NCBI GenBank assembly: GCA_963676345.2
Contig: CAXXTS010000001.1
Span: forward strand, 992,001-1,056,000
Origin: G963665925 sp963676345
Lineage (GTDB): Bacteria > Bacillota > Clostridia > Peptostreptococcales > Acidaminobacteraceae
Direction of reading: 5' to 3'
DNA: 64,000 nucleotides
Below, piece after piece: positions 8,646 through 17,208 of the stretch (the stretch's first letter is position 1; every line of letters begins with the position of its first letter). The translations under genes were made by a program, and so were the position numbers. The notes under the pieces were generated by a model, which worked only from the letters and a program-made list of their open reading frames with translations, had not been told where the DNA came from and did not search any database.

Positions 8646-9173
8646 CTAAGCTTCTATATGTATATAATAACGCTGGGTTATACGTGTCTGCTCTTGGACT
8701 TCGTTCTCAAGTACACCCCCGTTTGCCATGATTGTTTTTGCTGAAGCAATATTTTCTTTAACACAAGTAATCAGAACATCTCTTATGCCTAGTGTTCTAC
8801 ACTTTTCAAGTCCCAGTCTAAGCATCTGAGTTGCATATCCCTTGCGCCTGTGTGATTTTTTCACACTGTATCCAATATGTCCACCACGCTCTTTTAAATA
8901 GTCATTTAGACGATGTCTGATATCGATCATGCCGACAACTTCACCAGACGCTCGCTCTATGGCCAGATAAGTGCTTGATGGCACAAGTCCATCATGAACT
9001 GTTTCATCTCTTGAATTGTCCTGAATAGCCTGAAGCCAATCAGCAAATGACTCAGCCGTCTGAAGTCCGGCTGTGCCGTCCATATTGTCACCACTGTCAA
9101 TAAAGGCCTGCTTATAGGCCAATACTTGTTCTTGATGTTTTTCTTGGGGCACGACGAGTTGAAGTTCATTCAT
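8646..9173 (-). CDS. GNAT family N-acetyltransferase
   Basis: A 175-residue acetyltransferase. GHIGYSVKKSHRRKGYATQML (split here as GHIGYSVKKS and HRRKGYATQML) covers motif A with the R-x-x-G-x-A acetyl-CoA loop. DVLITCVKENIASAKTIMANGG is motif B with the usual Asn-Ala-Ser. Its type recalls acetyltransferases annotated in Bacilli and Clostridia as acting on small molecules. It is followed upstream by another GNAT 6 bp away, probably one transcript. Confidence 0.85.
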   Translation of the reverse strand: MNELQLVVPQEKHQEQVLAYKQAFIDSGDNMDGTAGLQTAESFADWLQAIQDNSRDETVHDGLVPSSTYLAIERASGEVVGMIDIRHRLNDYLKERGGHIGYSVKKSHRRKGYATQMLRLGLEKCRTLGIRDVLITCVKENIASAKTIMANGGVLENEVQEQTRITQRYYIHIEA

Positions 9174-9179
9174 GCTATT

Positions 9180-9761
9180 TCACCTTCCGTCTTGAGTATT
9201 TGTATCAATAAATTCTTCTTTTGTGAGTCCAAATAGAATGGCATCATGGTATTTGCCTGATATGTAATACATTTGGGACCGACGGCCTTCTTTGACACAT
9301 CCCAGTTTTTTAAGCATAGTTGCAGATGGAATATTCCCCTCAAGAACATGCCCATAATACTTGTTCAGCCTGCGTTCAAAAAAAGCATAACGCATGAGTA
9401 TGCGCATTGCCGCTGTACCGTATCCCTTTGAACGGTGGTCACGATCGATTTGAAGCCCAATACTGAAGGTCCCATTGCGTTCGTCAATAGAATTCAGATT
9501 AATTGCGCCTACATTTTCATTATTTTTGTTGACAACCGTCAGCATGATCCGCTCTTGCTGGGTGCTGTAGTCCTTAAATTTTTCTACAAAACCCACAGCC
9601 TCTTGCTCAGTAGGCGGCAGTTCTACCACACAATTCACACGTCTTCTGCCCTCCGTGTCAAAGCGGTTGTAATAATAGCCTTCCCAGTCCGAATCCACCA
9701 TAGATCGGAGTTCGACCAGCTCATCTTTCCAAAAATAGTTGTCTTTATTTAAGTTTCTCAT
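9180..9761 (-). CDS. GNAT family N-acetyltransferase, RimJ/RimL type
   Basis: About 193 residues. The start is the ATG after AAGGGGATTGCTG rather than a TTG two codons earlier. Motif A appears as SIGLQIDRDHRSKGYGTAAM and motif B as GHVLEGNIPSATMLKKLG, followed by EGRRSQMYYISGKYHDAILFG, the usual end of RimJ/RimL-like enzymes that acetylate protein N-termini or small molecules. The 6-bp gap to the next GNAT suggests co-transcription. Confidence 0.85.
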   Translation of the reverse strand: MRNLNKDNYFWKDELVELRSMVDSDWEGYYYNRFDTEGRRRVNCVVELPPTEQEAVGFVEKFKDYSTQQERIMLTVVNKNNENVGAINLNSIDERNGTFSIGLQIDRDHRSKGYGTAAMRILMRYAFFERRLNKYYGHVLEGNIPSATMLKKLGCVKEGRRSQMYYISGKYHDAILFGLTKEEFIDTNTQDGR

Positions 9762-9776
9762 CAGCAATCCCCTTGT

Positions 9777-10613
9777 TTATGTATACTCAATTACCAGTCC
9801 ACTACCGACTTCTACAAGTGGTGCTACTTTAGCCAATGCGATTTTAGAGTTCAGGTCTGTACAGTGACAGGCATGTAGTCTTTTCACGCCAGCACCAGTC
9901 AAATAGTCTGTCGTTTTTTCAAGCACCTCTTCACTCGGGTTCAATAGGTGAAAACCGCCAATAACATCCAAAATACGCGTGTCATTACAAACCCGTTTGG
10001 CCTGCTCAATAATATTACAAATGCCCGCATGAGAGCACCCGGTTATAACAACAATCCCCGCATCTGTTTTATAAGCCAGTGCTGAATCGTCATTCACATA
10101 GTCTGGATAGACTTCTGTATCGCTTTCAACGCTGCCAATTTGAACATTTCCCTCAAATGTGTTCTTTCTTTCAATTTCACCTAGAAAAACCAAGTTTTCG
10201 CTCAGCCATACTGGTGCTTTAGAAAGTTCCAAGTTGAAATGTTTTTTCAACTGAGATTCAGATACGAGACTCCCTATCACTTCATCATCGATGGACTTGT
10301 GCAGCAGTGCTTCGGGATGCGCAATAAATACCGGGCGCTTTCTGGCATGCTGTTCAATTATTGCTTCGAGATGGAGCTGTATTAATGGCATAAGTCCCCA
10401 TGAATGATCAATATGTCCATGTGATAAGACCACATAGTCTAAATTCAGTAAGTCAATTTTCATCTTCTGTGCGTTTTGTATAAATACATCTGAGTACCCA
10501 GCATCAAAAAGTATTCTTTTATCGCCGTCTTCAATGTAGTAGGAAACGCCAGGTTCAGCTAAAAAGTACCTGTCAATTAAAGTGTTGTTGTCTACAAGAA
10601 CGTGAAGTTTCAC
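9777..10613 (-). CDS. MBL-fold metallo-hydrolase (dihydropterin synthase-like group)
   Basis: A 278-residue metallo-beta-lactamase-fold protein. SHGHIDHSWG near residues 64-73 is the HxHxDH metal motif and TGCSHAGICNII near 191-202 carries the next His. It belongs to the group often labelled 7,8-dihydropterin-6-yl-methyl-4-(beta-D-ribofuranosyl)aminobenzene-5'-phosphate synthase, for which true function is mostly unproven. It lies between a GNAT and the LD-carboxypeptidase, all on one strand with short gaps. Confidence 0.82.
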   Translation of the reverse strand: MKLHVLVDNNTLIDRYFLAEPGVSYYIEDGDKRILFDAGYSDVFIQNAQKMKIDLLNLDYVVLSHGHIDHSWGLMPLIQLHLEAIIEQHARKRPVFIAHPEALLHKSIDDEVIGSLVSESQLKKHFNLELSKAPVWLSENLVFLGEIERKNTFEGNVQIGSVESDTEVYPDYVNDDSALAYKTDAGIVVITGCSHAGICNIIEQAKRVCNDTRILDVIGGFHLLNPSEEVLEKTTDYLTGAGVKRLHACHCTDLNSKIALAKVAPLVEVGSGLVIEYT

Positions 10614-10637
10614 TTTCCAACCCCTTCCTAAAAGAGA

Positions 10638-11660
10638 CTACACTCTTTTCTGAATAATACGGACTTCACCATTTTTATAATACACACTTGCTTTTGCCCC
10701 ATTAATCAACGTCCATTGGGGTGGCAAGTGGCCAATATCCACATCATAAATTACAGGAATGTCCAGTTCAGATGCCAGCTTTTCAAGCGCATCTTTAAAA
10801 GTGTAGTCCTGTACATCTTTATAACCGTCCAGTCTGCCATACATTAGCCCGATTGTGCCCTCTAGCCAACCACTCAGCTTCATTTGACTCAGGGTTCTGG
10901 AAATATCAGCAGCATTCATTTCACAGCTTTCAAGATACCATAAATACCCTGACGCATTTTGTCTCTTTCTAAATGCTTCCACTGGCGCATAAGGCGTTCC
11001 AATCAACTTACAAATAGCATCTAAACAGCCGCCTATCAAAGTCCCTTCCATTTCAAGTTCAGTTTCGTCAAAAAGTGTCTTGACCTCAGTCTTTTCATTG
11101 AGGTTATAAGGCGTTTTACTGTTCTTTTCAACGTCATTCCAGCGCCCTTGATAAAAGGCTGTATTTTTTTGCTCAAAATCCTCTTCACTACTCATAATAT
11201 GTAGACTTTCCAGCACCGTTTCATCTACTGGGGCTGCACCAAAATCAAGTAAGTTGGGTCCATGTACCGTCGCAAATTCAAGCTTTGTCAAAAAGCACAA
11301 CAGGAGCACACTTGTGTCAGAAAACCCCATAATCCATTTTGGACCCGCATTTTTTATGGCATCGTAGTCCAAATAAGGGAGAATATCAATAAGAAGTTGT
11401 CCACCCCAAGGTGGTATAATCGCCTTTACACTTTCGTCAAGGTATAGTTCCATGAATTCATCTGCGCGCGCCTTGGCAGATGCGCTTGCGAGTTTCACCT
11501 GACTTCTGACAGATTTTGATTCAAGAACCTTGTAACCAAGGTTTTTAATGTATTCCGTAGCATGATCAAGTCTGTCATTAAAGACACCAGTTACACCTGA
11601 AGATGTCGCCGTTACGCCAATGGTGTCACCTCTTTTTAAAGGCTTAGGGTATCTTATCAT
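10638..11660 (-). CDS. LD-carboxypeptidase / MccF-like peptidase S66
   Basis: 340 residues, the usual length for family S66. The nucleophile elbow GFSDTSVLLL near 113-122 supplies the Ser; the Glu lies in WYLESCEMNAADISRTL near 242-258 and the His in DIGHLPPQWTL near 311-321. Members cleave the L,D-bond of murein tetrapeptides in the cytosol or hydrolyse microcin C-like nucleotide peptides. The long form with the S-x-x-L pattern after Glu looks closer to MccF, so peptide-antibiotic self-immunity is a possible role. Confidence 0.87.
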   Translation of the reverse strand: MIRYPKPLKRGDTIGVTATSSGVTGVFNDRLDHATEYIKNLGYKVLESKSVRSQVKLASASAKARADEFMELYLDESVKAIIPPWGGQLLIDILPYLDYDAIKNAGPKWIMGFSDTSVLLLCFLTKLEFATVHGPNLLDFGAAPVDETVLESLHIMSSEEDFEQKNTAFYQGRWNDVEKNSKTPYNLNEKTEVKTLFDETELEMEGTLIGGCLDAICKLIGTPYAPVEAFRKRQNASGYLWYLESCEMNAADISRTLSQMKLSGWLEGTIGLMYGRLDGYKDVQDYTFKDALEKLASELDIPVIYDVDIGHLPPQWTLINGAKASVYYKNGEVRIIQKRV

Positions 11661-11687
11661 GTGCGTTCCTCCTTGTAATAGACCGCT

Positions 11688-11986
11688 TCATTCTCTTGTT
11701 CTAAGCTGATAGATGCGTGATATGTCGCCCCAAGGGTGATATCCTTCTACTAAGAATTCAAATCCATCCTGCTAATAAAATCATTGGTGATGAGGCCCAC
11801 ACATCCTATGGTTTTCTCCTCATCTTTGAGCAAATACCAATTAGGAACACCACCTTTATGTGCTATCGAATGTCGTATACAGTCTTCATATAAGGCCATG
11901 GTATTTTCACTGGCCCATTTTTTTTGAAAGTAAGCCGTAGCCTCATCTACAAACTCAGGTTTCTCGTCAACAGATATTATTTTCAT
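11688..11986 (-). pseudogene. GNAT acetyltransferase with internal deletion and frameshift
   Basis: The open frame (78 residues, 11750-11986) encodes the N-terminal half of a GNAT, ending in FISRMDLNS and a stop. Such enzymes normally continue after FISRMDL with the acetyl-CoA loop. Directly after the junction another frame reads EGYHPWGDISRIYQL and stops at 11688, which is the normal C-terminus of the same enzyme type. The middle, including the acetyl-CoA loop, is gone. The junction lies at a GAATTC. The product cannot be active. Confidence 0.78.
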
Positions 11987-12011
11987 TGGTCTTCCCCACT
12001 ATTAGCACTGT

Positions 12012-12212
12012 CTATTTTGGTGTTCTACTCTCTTTAAGCAGTTCATCTACTTTTTTCTCGATTGAATCAAGCTGCTTTGCGCTGTGATCTCTTCTTTGTT
12101 TTAGGTTTGATAGAAACCGTATCACACCATAAATGATTGCAATGAGTACCAGTGTATTTGCAATTTGAAATAGCATTGTCCAGTCAAATTGCACAAGTCC
12201 TGTTTTTTCCAT
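12012..12212 (-). CDS. small single-span membrane protein
   Basis: Sixty-six residues: a membrane segment at about 13-32 followed by a basic, coiled-coil-prone tail (SAKQLDSIEKKVDELLKES). It resembles small Bacillota proteins of the DUF4083 kind, of unknown function. A sigma-A-like promoter lies about 220 bp upstream, and the leader between holds 12-bp tandem repeats. Confidence 0.6.
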   Translation of the reverse strand: MEKTGLVQFDWTMLFQIANTLVLIAIIYGVIRFLSNLKQRRDHSAKQLDSIEKKVDELLKESRTPK

Positions 12213-12300
12213 TTTACTGTCCCCCGGAGATTAAATCTTCCCATTTTTACATTTTTCTTTATGTTTCAATGAACACCTCTGCTCATATATTGGTTGATCT

Positions 12301-12339
12301 CTTTGCTTATATCTTTGCTTATATCTTTGCTTATATCTT
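12301..12339 (+). repeat. 12-bp tandem repeat, three copies plus a partial
   Basis: The unit CTTTGCTTATAT occurs three times in a row and a fourth copy begins. It lies in the probable leader of the small membrane gene at 12012-12212. A 63-codon minus-strand frame runs across it (giving DISK repeats) but has no RBS and overlaps the promoter. Confidence 0.85.
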
Positions 12340-12426
12340 CAACTATGTAGTTATTTATGCCTTTAGCAGCATATCCGTTAAGTAAAACCAAAGTCATTAA
12401 AATAATTTTAACGTTTGTTATACCGT

Positions 12427-12454
12427 ATATTACCACATTGTCGTCATTTGTCAA
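12427..12454 (-). promoter_or_regulatory. sigma-A-like promoter
   Basis: On the minus strand TTGACA (12454-12449), a 16-bp spacer and TAATAT (12432-12427) read as a near-consensus promoter. The first gene downstream is at 12212. Confidence 0.6.
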
Positions 12455-12501
12455 CATCTGTATATTTCTTGAAATGGTTCTGTAACCCTATAACCCCCAC
12501 A

Positions 12502-13194
12502 TCAGCGGGCAAGTTCACTTTTGATATAGCGCTGTGTATAGGGACAGGCGTAAATACACTGTCCGCAAATATGTGCTGAAACGTCTATGGCATCACATTT
12601 TTTTCGAACTTCTGCCTTACAGGCAAATGCATCATAATAGGCTTCTCTTGGAAGTTCGACATTCCAGTTCACACCTTTTATGGCCTTTGCATCACATATG
12701 CTCACACAGGCTTGGCATGACCCGCATTTCGAATCATTAATCGGCGTTGCGGTTTCAAGTGGATAGTTTGTGAGTACCGTTGTAAATCGAATAGCGGGAC
12801 CAAATGACTCTGTTATGAGTAGCGCCGACTTACCAATCCAGCCTAATCCGGCGCGTGTCGCAGTGGTCTTATGTGGCAAACTGGTGCATAGTTCTTTGTT
12901 CAGTACAGACTTTGTAGCAATAATTGCATGTGCATCATAACCTTTTTCCTGAATATAGGAAATCACTTTGTCACCAATCTCATCCAGTTGACGATTGATT
13001 GAATTGTATGTTTCAAAATAAGTTTGGTTTGGGCCTGTTTTAAGAGACTGAACAATTTCAGGATCAATTGCTTTAGCAATACTGATTCCATAGTCAAATC
13101 CTTGACGAGACTCAGATGGAAGCTCTGATAAATCTGCAAACCCAACTAAATCTGCGCCAAGCGCTTTGATGTGTTTTTCTAATAAGCCTGACAT
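12502..13194 (-). CDS. 4Fe-4S double-cluster protein, QueG-like
   Basis: A 230-residue redox protein. The C-terminal half holds two ferredoxin-type cysteine sets: CGSCQACVSIC near 175-185 and CGQCIYACPYTQRY near 211-224, with an extra CKAEVRKKC between. The N-terminal half resembles epoxyqueuosine reductase (QueG) but the protein is far shorter than QueG (about 350-380), so cobalamin-dependent queuosine synthesis should not be assumed. It acts in the cytosol, probably as an electron-transfer reductase. Confidence 0.8.
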   Translation of the reverse strand: MSGLLEKHIKALGADLVGFADLSELPSESRQGFDYGISIAKAIDPEIVQSLKTGPNQTYFETYNSINRQLDEIGDKVISYIQEKGYDAHAIIATKSVLNKELCTSLPHKTTATRAGLGWIGKSALLITESFGPAIRFTTVLTNYPLETATPINDSKCGSCQACVSICDAKAIKGVNWNVELPREAYYDAFACKAEVRKKCDAIDVSAHICGQCIYACPYTQRYIKSELAR

Positions 13195-13263
13195 ACAAAA
13201 TGCCTCCCTTCATAGGACACTTGCCTTTTTTTCTATTTTTTTACATCACATATTGAAAAAATA

Positions 13264-13290
13264 GCCCATTTTGAATCAATCAAAATGGGC
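13264..13290 (-). terminator. intrinsic terminator
   Basis: GCCCATTTTGA and TCAAAATGGGC form an 11-bp stem over a 5-nt loop; TATTTTTT follows on the minus strand. It ends the yjdF-type transcript about 58 bp past its stop. Confidence 0.88.
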
Positions 13291-13347
13291 ACTTTTGAAC
13301 ACATTCGACCCGCTTAGGTTCAGCTGGAATACTCTGTTTTATTCAAT

Positions 13348-13770
13348 CTAGTGACCACGCTTTTTCTCTTTTTTCTTCTGCTGTTTCTGCAAAAAAGCCT
13401 GTCTGCTATTGGCCTCGCGTCGCTCTTTAGCAAGGCTCTTTCGAATAATCTTTTTTTCCTCTAATTGCTTTTGAACCGCTTCCTGAGCCTTGGTACGAAC
13501 CCCGTTTGACTGAAGTGCCTTGCTGATTTCTCGCTGAAGCCGTTTGGGATTTACGCGCTTCTTTTTTGTTCTTTCATCTGCAACTGGACGGCTAAATTCA
13601 AGCCTTCCATAGTTGCTTTGAACAAATGCATACACCTCGTAGTCCTTGGGCTCAGGTCCAAAAACAATTTTACTGACCTGTAACTTCCCCTCTTCGTGGC
13701 GTTCAAATACGCCCACCCAAAATGGAGATTCGAAGTACACCGTTAACTGTCCACTTAAAAAAATGCTCAT
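13348..13770 (-). CDS. yjdF: YjdF family protein (DUF2992)
   Basis: A 140-residue protein: a beta-rich N-terminal 70 residues (FLSGQLTVYFESPFWVGVFER; KIVFGPEPKDYEVYAFV) and a very basic helical tail rich in Lys/Arg/Gln from about residue 75. This is the DUF2992 layout of B. subtilis YjdF. In the family the gene is controlled by a riboswitch for azaaromatic compounds and may deal with toxic aromatic molecules; the biochemical role is not known. The leader here carries the matching RNA and its anti-RBS. Confidence 0.87.
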   Translation of the reverse strand: MSIFLSGQLTVYFESPFWVGVFERHEEGKLQVSKIVFGPEPKDYEVYAFVQSNYGRLEFSRPVADERTKKKRVNPKRLQREISKALQSNGVRTKAQEAVQKQLEEKKIIRKSLAKERREANSRQAFLQKQQKKKEKKRGH

Positions 13771-13774
13771 TTTT

Positions 13775-13880
13775 CCCTCCTAGTATTTAGCATCTTTTCA
13801 AGAATGGACAACCCAGGAGGGCAGGTTACTGACGGCAAGCCGCATCCGGACTACCAACCGGATTGTGTTTTTATCTTGTG
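13775..13880 (-). promoter_or_regulatory. yjdF-motif (azaaromatic) riboswitch
   Basis: The leader of the yjdF gene is GC-rich and highly structured: CCGGTTGGTAGTCCGGATG near 13862-13842, then CGGCTTGCCG near 13840-13830. CCCTCCT at 13821-13815 (RNA sense) is fully complementary to the Shine-Dalgarno AGGAGGG at 13781-13775. Known yjdF riboswitches regulate translation, so the SD can be seen to be sequestered unless the ligand-bound fold frees it. The identification rests on gene context plus visible pairing; the ends are approximate. Confidence 0.8.
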
Positions 13881-13995
13881 CCTATTTATATTTTATCACA
13901 ACCGCCTACTCACTTTTGCGTATGCGATTGCTAAGAAAACAACACTTTCTCAACTCTTGAATTTCGAATGAAACTCCGAATAGAACATCAAAAAA

Positions 13996-14859
13996 CTATG
14001 ATAAATCACTTAGAACATAATCCATTTTATCACAACCAATTTCATTTGCTACAGACTCGCATTTTGCCCTCAGAAGATAGAATATATGCTTATCCTTCAA
14101 GTGACTCAAGGTCTCAAAATTAGCTTGCCCCTTACTGATAATTAAGTCACTGGCTTCAAACGCCTCTTTAAATGTTTCAGAGCAGTGTTCTAAAAGAATT
14201 CCCTGAGAAGCATGTCCGTTGTCCATTACATTTACAATGTCTGCCACACCCGTCTGCTCCGCATCTGTCATGGTTGCATCATTTACAATTGCCCCCCCTT
14301 TTACTACATAAATTACTCTTTCAAGCGGAAGCTGTTCAAGCAAGAACTTATCAAATATGATTTCACCGGCATTATCTGCAAGATACATAATACGCTTTGA
14401 TGACTGAACCGCCTGTAAAAGAGCTTTTGAACCTGTTCCAAATATGTCTTTTTTCAAACTGTTTTCTACAGATTTCATTATGTCTTCAAATCCCAACTCA
14501 AGCCCTACTGAGAAATCAATAATATTACCGGAAATGGCCAGTCTACATGCCATATCAAATGGATTTAAGGCAGTCTCAATCCACCGCTCTTGTCGAACTC
14601 TATTTGCAATAGTATCCGCTATTTGATTGTATTCTTCCTTAAGCTTAAGGTAGGGATCATTATTCCCTGTAAGCGCCTTGGCGTGTTGATGCATTCTAAA
14701 AGCGATCTCAGGCGCTGTCTCGTTAAAATCGAGCAAGCTCAAAGACTCTAGCGACCTTTTTATAATCTCTTCCTGCTTGTCTAAATCTCCTGTTGCCTCT
14801 TGTGCAATTTCCACTGCTTGTCTTGCAAGACAGGGAATACATTCTCTAGATATTTTCAT
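13996..14859 (-). CDS. DUF89 / ARMT1-like domain protein
   Basis: A 287-residue protein that starts MKISRECIPCLARQAVEIA, the typical CxxC start of prokaryotic DUF89 proteins. IMYLADNAGEIIFDKFLLEQL near 157-177 and DLIISKGQANFETL near 243-256 hold the Asp, Asn and Lys that bind the metal and phosphate in the family. These are metal-dependent phosphatases, proposed to remove damaged phosphometabolites. It diverges from an EamA transporter gene. Confidence 0.87.
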   Translation of the reverse strand: MKISRECIPCLARQAVEIAQEATGDLDKQEEIIKRSLESLSLLDFNETAPEIAFRMHQHAKALTGNNDPYLKLKEEYNQIADTIANRVRQERWIETALNPFDMACRLAISGNIIDFSVGLELGFEDIMKSVENSLKKDIFGTGSKALLQAVQSSKRIMYLADNAGEIIFDKFLLEQLPLERVIYVVKGGAIVNDATMTDAEQTGVADIVNVMDNGHASQGILLEHCSETFKEAFEASDLIISKGQANFETLSHLKDKHIFYLLRAKCESVANEIGCDKMDYVLSDLS

Positions 14860-14893
14860 AGGTGCTTCTCCCTAGTATTTTATATTACAGCTT

Positions 14894-14922
14894 GTACGAC
14901 CCATAGCTTCACTGCGTCGTAC
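14894..14922. repeat. inverted repeat between divergent genes
   Basis: GTACGAC and GTCGTAC (7 bp each, 15-bp loop) form an inverted repeat between the DUF89 gene and the divergent EamA gene. It lacks a T run, so an operator or RNA hairpin is more likely than a terminator. Confidence 0.5.
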
Positions 14923-15032
14923 CATACATGCTGGATATATCACGTCATCCATTATAAAATGGCCATTCTCCCGTGATTATGCCTACATACTACAATCTTT
15001 CAACTTAAGTTAATGTATATAAACGCTTCGTA

Positions 15033-15061
15033 TTGACATCTTCTTACCAAAGATGCACAAT
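15033..15061 (+). promoter_or_regulatory. sigma-A-like promoter for the EamA gene
   Basis: TTGACA, a 17-bp spacer and CACAAT lie 51-79 bp before the ATG of the transporter gene. Confidence 0.55.
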
Positions 15062-15111
15062 ACAAGAAATAGTTTTCATCTTCCCACGTACTCGAAAAGG
15101 ACAAGACCATT

Positions 15112-16035
15112 ATGGGCTCTAAACTTATTTCATATTTGACACTATTCATAGGCGTGCTTTCCATATCTACTTCTGCAATCTTTGTAAAAATTGGTGATGC
15201 ACCAGCTGCTATTACAGCTTTTTATCGACTCTTTTTTGTTGTCGTCATTTTAACGCCTATTATTCTAATAGACAAAGGCCATAGAAAGGAAATACTTGAA
15301 ATGCCACCGAAGCACCGCCTACTGGCCTTTGTTTCAGGTGGATTTCTGTCAGTTCATTATGTTCTATGGTTTGAGTCGCTCAGTTACACCTCTGTTGCTA
15401 GTTCAACCGTTTTAGTAACCTTGCAGCCTCTTTTTTCCCTAGTCGGTTGCTACTTTCTCTTCAAGGAACGCTTTAGCAAAACCGCTCTCATCGGGTGCAC
15501 GCTTGCCATTTTTGGGTGTTTCATAATTGGCTGGGGCGACTTTCAAATTAGCGGCAAGGCACTTTTAGGGGATTTCATGGCCCTCATAGCTGCATCCATG
15601 ATTGCCATGTATTTTATGATTGGTCAGCAAATGCGTCAAACCATGTCTGCAGTCCCCTATTCTTTTGTCGGATATGTATCCAGTTCGCTTATTTTATCAC
15701 TCTATGCATTGAGCCAGAACCTTTCCTTTTTTGACTATGAGCTTAAAACATGGGGCGCCTTCCTAGGTCTTTCGGTAATTGCTACCATTCTAGGGCAGAT
15801 GAGCTTCAACTGGCTTTTAAAATGGTTTAGCGCCTCGGTTATTTCCATGTGTATTCTTGGGGAAGTTATTGGAACATCTATATTGGCATATTTCATTTTG
15901 AGCGAAACCATTATCTTTCAGCAGGGCATTGGCATTGGCATTATCTTATCTGGCCTTTTCCTATTCCTTATAGAAGAAAACAGAAAGAAAAGTGTTTCAG
16001 CACCTGTACAAGCTGCCGATGCAGTTGATTTCTAA
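15112..16035 (+). CDS. DMT superfamily transporter (EamA)
   Basis: A 307-residue membrane protein with ten predicted segments in two EamA repeats, the second starting near residue 155. FYRLFFVVVILTP and ASSTVLVTLQPLF in repeat 1 are typical positions. Members export or import small metabolites; the substrate cannot be told. RBS is AAAGG upstream. It stands alone, divergent from the DUF89 gene and convergent with the next genes. Confidence 0.87.
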   Translation: MGSKLISYLTLFIGVLSISTSAIFVKIGDAPAAITAFYRLFFVVVILTPIILIDKGHRKEILEMPPKHRLLAFVSGGFLSVHYVLWFESLSYTSVASSTVLVTLQPLFSLVGCYFLFKERFSKTALIGCTLAIFGCFIIGWGDFQISGKALLGDFMALIAASMIAMYFMIGQQMRQTMSAVPYSFVGYVSSSLILSLYALSQNLSFFDYELKTWGAFLGLSVIATILGQMSFNWLLKWFSASVISMCILGEVIGTSILAYFILSETIIFQQGIGIGIILSGLFLFLIEENRKKSVSAPVQAADAVDF

Positions 16036-16075
16036 TATAAGAAATCCAGTATTACAATCTACTGCTTCTAAATAA

Positions 16076-16303
16076 TTACTTCCTTTTTTCGTTTCCGCGC
16101 TTAAAATTCCCTGTGACTTTGGCCAGGAACAGCTGAGTTTCATATGCATCACCTGACTCAATGCACTTAATGAGCTTGTGATAATCTTTTCCTGTCAGAA
16201 GTTTTATTCTTTTGTGTCTATAGTACACATGCGCTTTGTTGTCTTTTAGCACTTTGTAGTCAAAGGGCTGCTCTTCTTTTAAGATGCTACGTTTGTCTTC
16301 CAA
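16076..16303 (-). CDS. small basic protein of unknown function
   Basis: Seventy-five residues, rich in Lys/Arg/His (KVLKDNKAHVYYRHKRIKLL; GNFKRGNEKRK), no membrane segment. I recognise no family. It lies 13 bp downstream of an MBL-fold gene on the same strand, so probably co-transcribed. Codon use matches its neighbours. Confidence 0.55.
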   Translation of the reverse strand: MEDKRSILKEEQPFDYKVLKDNKAHVYYRHKRIKLLTGKDYHKLIKCIESGDAYETQLFLAKVTGNFKRGNEKRK

Positions 16304-16316
16304 TGAAAGGCTCCTT

Positions 16317-17159
16317 TTAAATTTGAATAATCATACCATCATATGCAAACTCGATATCTTCATACTTTTTTGCAAGCTCTAAATAATCATCGTATGATTT
16401 ACCCCAGTCTTCTTCTAGATGCGTTATAATCACACGCTTACACCTCATCTTTTCCTTGAGCGCTATAATCTCTTCCATGCTAAAGAGCTCCGTCTTCATA
16501 AAGCTGTCTGCTCCTAAAACATAATCGTTCTTAAGCTTTTCGCCAACAACCGTACTGCCAATCAACAGTATGTCTGCGTGCATCAAGTCATCATGTATAG
16601 GAAATGGTTTTACATCGCAAGGCGCATAGATAAACTTCTTCTGATTTTCTTTGAACACAAATACCGAAGCTGAATCACTTGGATATACATTCAGTTCAAT
16701 TTCACCAAAGTTTAAGGGGCCCTCAATTGGAATCCTTTTAATCAAATTCTGCGTATGTTCATAGTAGTCCATGTAAGGACCGAACTTGGACTTTATGGCA
16801 TTTAAATCCGCTATAACACTAGGTAAGGCCATTACATCAATGGGTTGTGTGCAGCGCTTGCCTTCAGATACATCAAACCAGTTCAACCTGAGCTGTTCAA
16901 AAACACGAAACCCAAGGGCGTGGTCCGGATCAGCATGACTGTATAAAACACGGTCTATTGCTTTAATGCTGCTCGCATTGATGGCATGACATATGTCTTC
17001 TGGTGTATCTATTAAGGTATTTATATCATGTAGAAACAAGGCACATCCGTAACGAGAATAGGGTTGACCCTTTTCTCTTGCCTGAGTGCATACGCCGCAT
17101 TTGCATAGGGGCTTTGGAAGTGAGACACAACCGCCACTGCCTACAATTTCAAACTTCAT
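16317..17159 (-). CDS. MBL-fold hydrolase, PhnP-like
   Basis: 280 residues. The N-terminus MKFEIVGSGGCVSLPKPLCKCGVCTQA has the clustered Cys pattern that binds an extra zinc in PhnP-type phosphodiesterases. YSHADPDHALGF near 90-101 is the HxHxDH variant (HADPDH), and ITHLEEDWG near 255-263 supplies the last His. PhnP cleaves cyclic phosphate esters, but no phn genes are nearby, so only family-level function is claimed. Confidence 0.82.
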   Translation of the reverse strand: MKFEIVGSGGCVSLPKPLCKCGVCTQAREKGQPYSRYGCALFLHDINTLIDTPEDICHAINASSIKAIDRVLYSHADPDHALGFRVFEQLRLNWFDVSEGKRCTQPIDVMALPSVIADLNAIKSKFGPYMDYYEHTQNLIKRIPIEGPLNFGEIELNVYPSDSASVFVFKENQKKFIYAPCDVKPFPIHDDLMHADILLIGSTVVGEKLKNDYVLGADSFMKTELFSMEEIIALKEKMRCKRVIITHLEEDWGKSYDDYLELAKKYEDIEFAYDGMIIQI

Positions 17160-17208
17160 ATTTACCTCCAGTTCACACCAACTCGTAAATTAACCTGCAA
17201 TTAGTCCT

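Noticed and set aside
12301..12339. CRISPR-like array
   Set aside because: Repeat unit is 12 bp in direct tandem without spacers; no cas gene is present.
12266..12457. A 63-codon minus-strand ORF with DISK repeats
   Set aside because: It begins inside the promoter, has no RBS, and its repeats come from the 12-bp DNA repeat.
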